Origin: Candidatus Portnoybacteria bacterium CG08_land_8_20_14_0_20_40_83
Lineage (GTDB): Bacteria; Patescibacteriota; Minisyncoccia; Portnoybacterales; GWB1-42-6
DNA length: 24,562 nt
Direction of reading: 5' to 3'
NCBI GenBank assembly: GCA_002774415.1
Contig: PEYL01000064.1
Location: 1-24,562, forward strand
A model generated the notes under the pieces. It saw nothing but the letters and a program-made list of their open reading frames with translations, searched no databases and was not told where the DNA came from. The position numbers and the translations under genes are program-made. Below, in pieces: positions 19,885-24,562 of the stretch (the first letter of the stretch is position 1; each line of letters opens with the position of its first letter).

Positions 19885-21114
19885 ATGAAATTTAAAGATG
19901 TCAAAATACAAGAGTTGATAAAAAAAGAGATTATCCGTCAGCGCGACGGCCTTGTTTTGATTGCTTCGGAAAATTATGCCAGCCCCGAAGTTTTGGCGGC
20001 GCTAGCCACTCCTTTGAATAACAAATATTCCGAGGGTTATCCTGGCAAGCGCTATTACGGCGGGAATGAATTTATTGATGAAATTGAAAAAATTGCGATC
20101 AAGCGGGCCAAAAAATTATTTTCCGCCGAGCATGCAAATGTACAGCCCCATTCCGGTTCGCAGGCCAACGCGGCAGTTTATCTTGCATTGCTTGAGCCGG
20201 GAGATAAGGTTTTAGGATTTGATTTGGCTTCGGGCGGGCATTTGACGCACGGCTCTCCTGTAAATTTTTCCGGCGTTTTTTATAATTTTGATTTTTATGG
20301 AGTGGATAAAAAAACCGAAATGATAGATTATGAAGAAGTTGAGAGAATTGCTTTAAAATTTCAGCCAAAACTGATTATTGCCAGCACAACTGCTTATTCT
20401 AAAATTTTGGATTTTCAAAAATTCAGCGAAATAGCTAAAAAGGTCGGCGCATATCTTTTGGCCGATATCGCGCACATCGCCGGTCTGGTTGTGGCGGGCC
20501 AGCACCCTCATCCTTTTCCTTGGTGCGATGTTGTAACAACGACGACGCACAAGACTTTAAGAGGCCCGAGAGGCGGGCTTATTTTATGCAAAAAAGCATT
20601 AGCCGCAAAAATAGACAAAGCGGTTTTTCCCGGTATCCAAGGCGGGCCGTTTGAGCATGTGATTGCCGCCAAAGCCGTCTGTTTTTGGGAAGCAGCCAAG
20701 CCCGCATTTAAAAAATATCAGCGACAGATCGTTTTAAACGCGGCTGCCATGGCAGAAGAATTTAAAAAGCAAGGCATAAGAATTGTTTCGGGCGGCACCG
20801 ATAATCATATGATGGTGCTTGATATTTCGGCGTTCGGTCTTGATTCGCGGCAGCTGCAAAACGAGGCGGAAAAATTGGGCATTTATTTTAATTGTAACAG
20901 CATCCCAAATGATAAAAAATCAGCCTATAACCCTTCAGGCATAAGAATTGGTACGCCGGCGATAACAACGCGAGGTTTTAAAGAAAAAGACGCCCAATCG
21001 GCGGCAAAATTAGTTGTGCGGCTGATTAAAAATATTGGCAGCGAGAAAGCAAAAAAAGAAATCAAGAGCGAAGTTGTCAAATTGGTTAAAAAATTCCCAA
21101 TATATGCCAGGTAG
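19885..21114 (+). CDS. glyA: Serine hydroxymethyltransferase
   Basis: PLP enzyme converting serine and tetrahydrofolate to glycine and methylene-tetrahydrofolate, the methyl donor for thymidylate synthase. It has 409 residues, the normal length. Family motifs: RQRDGLVLIASENYASPEVL, KYSEGYPGKRYYGGNE, the PLP lysine Lys223 in TTTTHKTLRGPRGG, and GIRIGTPAITTRGF. The start could be the ATG at 19885 or a TTG at 19876, directly after the upstream stop; neither has a Shine-Dalgarno, and I prefer ATG. It is probably cotranscribed with the upstream dCTP deaminase-like gene. Its stop codon lies in the left arm of an inverted repeat shared with folD. Confidence 0.96.
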   Translation: MKFKDVKIQELIKKEIIRQRDGLVLIASENYASPEVLAALATPLNNKYSEGYPGKRYYGGNEFIDEIEKIAIKRAKKLFSAEHANVQPHSGSQANAAVYLALLEPGDKVLGFDLASGGHLTHGSPVNFSGVFYNFDFYGVDKKTEMIDYEEVERIALKFQPKLIIASTTAYSKILDFQKFSEIAKKVGAYLLADIAHIAGLVVAGQHPHPFPWCDVVTTTTHKTLRGPRGGLILCKKALAAKIDKAVFPGIQGGPFEHVIAAKAVCFWEAAKPAFKKYQRQIVLNAAAMAEEFKKQGIRIVSGGTDNHMMVLDISAFGLDSRQLQNEAEKLGIYFNCNSIPNDKKSAYNPSGIRIGTPAITTRGFKEKDAQSAAKLVVRLIKNIGSEKAKKEIKSEVVKLVKKFPIYAR

Positions 21115-21233
21115 TGAAAATTTGACAGCGCATTTTTATACCCCACGCCTTCTTAGATAATTCGCGCTACAAAATTTTTATAATCTGGAAAGTGCCAAAA
21201 CTAGAAATAAATAGTCAAATTTCTACTACCTGG
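21107..21233. repeat. Inverted repeat bridging the glyA stop and the folD start
   Basis: Left arm 21107-21126 (CCAGGTAGTGAAAATTTGAC) pairs with 21214-21233 at 18 of 20 positions. The left arm contains the glyA stop codon, and the right arm ends one base before the folD ATG. The 87-base loop has no ORF; a lone TATAAT at 21179-21184 has no convincing -35. Confidence 0.75.
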
Positions 21234-21234
21234 T

Positions 21235-22092
21235 ATGAAATTATTTAACGGCAAAAAAGCAGCCCGCCAAATCATGGAAGAAACGGCTGCCAAAATTAAG
21301 AAAGAAAGAATCCATCCAGCCTTGGCCGTTATTTTGGTTGGTGAAGATGCGGCTTCAAAATTGTATGTTAAATTAAAAAAAGAAGCGGGCGCCAGAGTTG
21401 GTATTAAAGTAAACGAATATTTGTATGCAGCCGATACTAAAGAGGAAGAAATTATATCAAAAATCAAAGCATTAAACGATGATAAAAAAGTGCACGGAAT
21501 TTTAGTGCAGTTGCCTCTGCCGGCCATATTAAATCCTGACCATATCATTGCCGCGATTGATCCAAAAAAAGACGCAGACGGATTTCAAAAAGAAAACAGA
21601 CGATTTTTTTTGACAAAAGAAAAAACAGAGCCGCATCTTTCCCCGGTTTTGCCAAAAGCAATTCTGGGTGCTCTAAATGAAGCGCTAAAAAATGATTTAA
21701 AAAATAAAAAAATGATTGCTTTGGTGAATTCCGACGTTTTTGCTCAATCGCTAAAGGAGGTTTTGGAAAAGGAAGGTGCGCAAATTAAATGCTTTGTGCG
21801 CAAAGCCTGCGTGATTATGGGAGTTGAGAAAGAGGTTAAAGATGCCGATGTTTTAATCACCGTTTGCGGCTGTCCGAGATTCATTAAGGGTGACATGATA
21901 AAAGATGGCGTGATTTTAATTGACGCGGGCATAACAAGATACAGCGACGGAAAAGTTGTCGGTGATGTGGATTTTGAAAGCGTCAAAACCAAAGCCGCTT
22001 TTTTGACTCCGGTTCCCGGCGGCACTGGTCCTTTAACCGTGGCTTTGCTTTTGAAAAATGTCTATTTAGCCAGCCAAGCTGAGCTTGGTTAA
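21235..22092 (+). CDS. folD: FolD-type methylene-THF dehydrogenase/cyclohydrolase, divergent
   Basis: It has 285 residues and normally interconverts methylene-, methenyl- and formyl-THF using NADP. The catalytic YVKLK (Tyr44, Lys48), VHGILVQLPLP (86-96), KDADGF (112-117) and C-terminal TPVPGGTGPLTVALLLKN are clear. Two other signatures are not: the PCTP motif reads LSPVLP, and the nucleotide-binding GRSxxVGxP is replaced by VNSDVFAQSL (164-173), with no HSxT after it. Cyclohydrolase chemistry may survive while NADP binding is doubtful. The start ATG is one base after the inverted repeat; no Shine-Dalgarno. It sits after glyA, consistent with one-carbon supply to thymidylate and purines. The last codons form a CCAAGC-tga-GCTTGG hairpin. 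Confidence 0.88.
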   Translation: MKLFNGKKAARQIMEETAAKIKKERIHPALAVILVGEDAASKLYVKLKKEAGARVGIKVNEYLYAADTKEEEIISKIKALNDDKKVHGILVQLPLPAILNPDHIIAAIDPKKDADGFQKENRRFFLTKEKTEPHLSPVLPKAILGALNEALKNDLKNKKMIALVNSDVFAQSLKEVLEKEGAQIKCFVRKACVIMGVEKEVKDADVLITVCGCPRFIKGDMIKDGVILIDAGITRYSDGKVVGDVDFESVKTKAAFLTPVPGGTGPLTVALLLKNVYLASQAELG

Positions 22093-22107
22093 GTCCAGCT
22101 AAGCTGG
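22074..22107 (+). other. Two small hairpins at the folD 3' end
   Basis: CCAAGC-tga-GCTTGG (22074-22088, inside the last codons) and CCAGC-taa-GCTGG (22095-22107). Neither is followed by a T-run, so termination is uncertain. Confidence 0.45.
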
Positions 22108-22168
22108 GCAGAAAATTTTGCGGAACAAAATCATTAATGGTAAGATAAAGAATAGATATTGGATTATG

Positions 22169-22279
22169 TCCCGCCCCAATTCCAACCGTAGACTTTCTAA
22201 TTTCCTAATTTTTTAAAAGCGAAACGGCTTCGCCTTTCTTAGCTGAAATCCGGGGCCTATTGATAGAATTGAAGCGGGA
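22169..22279. repeat. Inverted repeat within the folD-gatB gap
   Basis: TCCCGCCCCAATTC (22169-22182) pairs with GAATTGAAGCGGGA (22266-22279) at 12 of 14 positions, enclosing a GCGAA-acggc-TTCGC hairpin. The 251-base folD-gatB gap contains no gene. Confidence 0.55.
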
Positions 22280-22283
22280 TGCT

Positions 22284-22346
22284 CATTGTTGTAGCTAAAT
22301 TTATTCGCTACGCTTTGAGCTTTATTCATAAATTTAGACAACAATG
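22284..22346 (+). promoter_or_regulatory. Hairpin that buries the gatB start codon
   Basis: CATTGTTGT plus CTAAATTTAT (22284-22304, two bases bulged) pairs with ATAAATTTAG plus ACAACAATG (22328-22346), a stem of about 19 bp whose last three bases are the gatB ATG. No Shine-Dalgarno is visible. The mRNA structure would be expected to limit initiation unless melted. Confidence 0.65.
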
Positions 22347-23804
22347 GCAAAATACGAGCCAGTCATCGGAATGGAGATTCATATTGAGCTTAACACCAAA
22401 ACTAAGATGTTTTGCGGCTGTGAGAATGGTTTTGGTTTGGAAGAAAAACCCAATATTCATATTTGTCCCGTTTGCACCGGTCAGCCAGGCGCTTTGCCAG
22501 TGATAAATGAGGAGGCAGTAAAAAAGGTAATAAAAACCGCCCTGGCTTTAAATTGCAGAATTCCCGAACTTTCAAAATTTGACCGAAAAAATTATTTTTA
22601 TCCCGATTTGCCCAAGGGTTACCAGATTAGCCAGTATGACAAACCATTATCTGTTCAAGGGTTTATTGAGGTTGACAGCTGCAAGATTAGAATAACAAGA
22701 ATTCATCTGGAAGAAGATACGGGCAAACTGGTTCATCCGGCCGGAGCAAGCCATTCGTTGGTTGATTTTAATCGAGCCGGTGTGCCTCTAATGGAGCTGG
22801 TTACAGAGGCGGATTTGCGTTCGGCTGCCGAAACAAAAAAATTCTGTCAGGAACTTCAGCTGGTTTTACGCTATCTTGGTGTCTCCGATGCCGATATGGA
22901 AAAAGGACAGATGAGATGCGAGGTCAATATTTCGCTTCGGCCAGAAGGGTCTGAAAAATTTGGCACAAAAGTTGAAATAAAAAATCTGAATTCTTTTCGG
23001 GCAGTTGAGCGGGGGATTGAGTTTGAAATTAAACGCCAGGCCGAAGCGTTAGAAGCCGGAGAAAAAATTATTCAGGAAACGAGAGGCTGGGTTGATGGCA
23101 AGCAAAAAACGGTTTCCCAGCGGACAAAAGAAGAAGCGCATGATTATCGTTATTTCCCGGAGCCTGATTTGCCGCCTCTTGAACCCCAGAAAATTATGGC
23201 AGAAATTGGGCCGTTGCCAGAATTGCCAGAAGGCCGACGGAAAAGATTTGCCAAAGAATACAATTTGCCGGCTCCAGACATAGAGGTTTTGGTTATTAAA
23301 AAAGAAATGGGAGATTTTTTTGAGCAAGCAGTGAGCGAGCTTGGAGACTGGGCGAAAGTAGCCGAGCCAAAAATTGAAGCCGAAAAATTAATGAAATTAA
23401 TGGCCAATTATTTAATTACAGAATTGCAGAAACTTTTAACGCAATCGGGCGCTGAATTTAAAAACTTGAAAATTTCCCCCGAAAATTACGCCGAGTTTAT
23501 AAAATTAACGGCCCAAGGAGTTGTTTCTTCAAGCGGGGCGCAGTCAGTTTTGAAAGAAATGTTTGAGACGGGCGCAGACCCAAGCCATATAATTGAAGAA
23601 AAAGGATTGGCGCAGATGAGCGAAGAATCGGAATTAGAAAATGCAGTGGCAGAAGTAATTTCGCAAAATCCCGGGCCAGCTCAAGATTTTAAAAATGGCA
23701 AAGAAAAAGTCTTGATGTTTTTAGTCGGAAAAGTGATGGCGCAAACAAAAGGGAGGGCAAATCCGCAAGTGGTGGAGGAGATTTTGAAAAAAAGACTCAA
23801 ATAA
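22344..23804 (+). CDS. gatB: Glu/Asp-tRNA amidotransferase subunit B
   Basis: Kinase/transamidase subunit of GatCAB that recognises the misacylated tRNA. It has 486 residues, normal. VIGMEIHIELNTKTKMFCGC at the N-terminus, with zinc cysteines Cys24, Cys26, Cys41 and Cys44 (NIHICPVCTGQPG), YFYPDLPKGYQISQYD, RIHLEEDTGKL, DFNRAGVPLMELVTE and EVNISLRP, then the helical and YqeY-like C-terminal tail (about 330-486). The start ATG is fixed by the MAKYEPVIGMEIH family start and sits at the end of a long hairpin. It is separated from gatC-gatA by about 18 kb, so the complex is encoded at two loci within this window. Confidence 0.97.
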   Translation: MAKYEPVIGMEIHIELNTKTKMFCGCENGFGLEEKPNIHICPVCTGQPGALPVINEEAVKKVIKTALALNCRIPELSKFDRKNYFYPDLPKGYQISQYDKPLSVQGFIEVDSCKIRITRIHLEEDTGKLVHPAGASHSLVDFNRAGVPLMELVTEADLRSAAETKKFCQELQLVLRYLGVSDADMEKGQMRCEVNISLRPEGSEKFGTKVEIKNLNSFRAVERGIEFEIKRQAEALEAGEKIIQETRGWVDGKQKTVSQRTKEEAHDYRYFPEPDLPPLEPQKIMAEIGPLPELPEGRRKRFAKEYNLPAPDIEVLVIKKEMGDFFEQAVSELGDWAKVAEPKIEAEKLMKLMANYLITELQKLLTQSGAEFKNLKISPENYAEFIKLTAQGVVSSSGAQSVLKEMFETGADPSHIIEEKGLAQMSEESELENAVAEVISQNPGPAQDFKNGKEKVLMFLVGKVMAQTKGRANPQVVEEILKKRLK

Positions 23805-23840
23805 AAAAAGTTTTTTGACAAAAGAAAGGAGGGGGAGAGA

Positions 23841-24263
23841 ATGATAGACGCAGATTTTGCTGCTTGGTTGAATTTATTAGGTTATATTTTTTTACTGATT
23901 GGAATAATTATGGTTTCGAGAATTGCATATCAGCGCGGAGCAAAGTGGATTTTAATTTTTTCTCTTTGTATTGTATTGTTAGGCGTAAGCATGCACGTTT
24001 TTTTCTCAGAGAAAATGCATATTGCGAAGAATCTCGGGATGCCAATGGAAGTTAAAGACCTGGCGGAAGGTAAGGAGCTGGAAATAATGATGCTTGCGGC
24101 AGGGGTGGCGGTTATTGGTTACGAAGAAGGCAACAAAGCGGAAATAAGATTGGTTTGGAAATTTCCAGAGAAATTACCAGTGGGGACAAAATTTAAAGTT
24201 ATTAATGGCAAAATTATTTCTGTGAGTCCCGCTCCAAAGGAAATTCCTAAAATAAGTATATAA
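23841..24263 (+). CDS. Small membrane protein with soluble C-terminal domain
   Basis: It has 140 residues, family not recognised. Two transmembrane helices (about 8-26 and 36-54) are followed by a mixed alpha/beta C-terminal region of about 80 residues, where GVAVIGYEEGNKAEIRLVWK and LPVGTKFKVINGKIISVSP suggest a small beta fold. A very strong Shine-Dalgarno (AAAGGAGGGGG, 23825-23835) lies shortly before the ATG, unlike the neighbouring gatB. TTGACA at 23815 could be a -35 but no matching -10 is evident. It is closed by the terminator at 24270-24300. Confidence 0.8.
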   Translation: MIDADFAAWLNLLGYIFLLIGIIMVSRIAYQRGAKWILIFSLCIVLLGVSMHVFFSEKMHIAKNLGMPMEVKDLAEGKELEIMMLAAGVAVIGYEEGNKAEIRLVWKFPEKLPVGTKFKVINGKIISVSPAPKEIPKISI

Positions 24264-24269
24264 AAATAT

Positions 24270-24300
24270 GGCGGTGTTTGTTTATTGGCACCGCCTTTTA
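24270..24300 (+). terminator. Intrinsic terminator after the small membrane protein gene
   Basis: GGCGGTG (24270-24276) pairs with CACCGCC (24289-24295), followed by TTTTATTTTA. It lies between convergent genes and runs up to the miaA stop codon. Confidence 0.8.
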
Positions 24301-24302
24301 TT

Positions 24303-24562
24303 TTAATATTTTTTTATAAATCTATTTATCAATTTTTGTGCCTGTTTTTTATTACGAATCCAATGAATACGATTGTCTTGTCCGCCATGGGCGGAAAACC
24401 AAGTCATTTGTCTTTTCGCGTAGTGCTCAATGTCTTTTTGCAAACGAAACAGCATTGTTTGATAGTCAATCTTTTTTTGCAGGAATCGCGCGATCCAGCG
24501 ATATTCAAGGCCGAAATCGTCTAACTTTTTCCACGACAAACCGGAGTTGCGTAAATTTTTAA
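24303..24562 (-). CDS. miaA: tRNA dimethylallyltransferase MiaA, C-terminal part
   Basis: Adds the dimethylallyl group to A37 of tRNAs that read UNN codons. About 86 residues are visible; the 5' end is beyond the right edge, and the TTG at 24539 is internal. Recognised from FGLEYRWIARFLQKKIDYQT, the hallmark AKRQMTWF, and RIHWI near the C-terminus, all in the expected order for the end of MiaA. The N-terminal P-loop is outside the window. It is convergent with the preceding membrane-protein gene. Confidence 0.93.
   Translation of the reverse strand, partial: KNLRNSGLSWKKLDDFGLEYRWIARFLQKKIDYQTMLFRLQKDIEHYAKRQMTWFSAHGGQDNRIHWIRNKKQAQKLINRFIKKY

Noticed and set aside
21179..21184. TATAAT as a folD promoter
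   Set aside because: No recognisable -35 at the right distance in AT-rich sequence.
23815..23840. TTGACA promoter for the 140-aa membrane protein
   Set aside because: No acceptable -10 at 16-18 bases before the start codon; it may still be cotranscribed with gatB.
1..24562. UGA recoding as in some Patescibacteria lineages
   Set aside because: No in-frame UGA in recognised proteins, and UGA terminates the HD and dCMP deaminase genes at sensible positions.

Overview
The window reads as one chromosomal stretch from a small-genome, AT-rich bacterium of the Candidate Phyla Radiation (Patescibacteria, probably Parcubacteria). That is an inference from protein style, compact core genes, hypothetical membrane proteins of a kind I associate with that group, and the absence of rplA next to rplK. 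UGA is used as a stop and I see no in-frame UGA, so code 11 applies. Both ends cut a gene: ligA lacks its 5' end at the left edge and miaA (minus strand) lacks its 5' end at the right edge.

Layout. 1-4381 (+): ligA, gatC, gatA and a membrane/HEPN-like protein. 4606-7080 (-): a membrane-anchored Clp-type double AAA+ ATPase. 7133-8657 (-): a mixed tRNA/mRNA transcript holding initiator tRNA-Met, two possible tiny ORFs, tRNA-Met, a 45-aa ORF translationally coupled to a LAGLIDADG endonuclease, tRNA-Asp and a terminator. 8699-12508 (+): a small membrane protein, then pheS-pheT with its own promoter and structured leader. 12632-16760 (+): gyrB, secE, nusG, a broken S23-type four-helix-bundle gene, rplK. 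16835-19249 (+): an HD hydrolase, dCMP deaminase, a thymidylate synthase homologue and a Cys-rich protein, all with strong Shine-Dalgarno sites. 19298-23804 (+): a dCTP deaminase/dUTPase-fold protein, glyA, folD, gatB. 23841-24263: a small membrane protein.

Two functional themes stand out. One is translation: GatCAB subunits, PheST, NusG, L11, three tRNAs and MiaA. The other is a dTMP supply line: dCMP deaminase makes dUMP, the ThyA homologue would methylate it, and GlyA and FolD handle the folate one-carbon unit.

The most striking structure is between genes. Many intergenic gaps (ligA/gatC, gatC/gatA, the convergent gap before the Clp gene, pheT/gyrB, gyrB/secE, secE/nusG, nusG/rplK, glyA/folD, folD/gatB) are filled by imperfect inverted repeats. 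Several start at or next to the upstream stop codon and end within a few bases of the downstream start codon. They fall into several sequence families, two present twice. One of them (15864-16334) encloses the S23-type gene, whose last codons lie inside the repeat arm. Related repeat sequence also sits in frame inside pheT and probably gatA. I take this as the best candidate for an undescribed system: small inverted-repeat elements, possibly mobilised by or related to S23/IVS-type elements.
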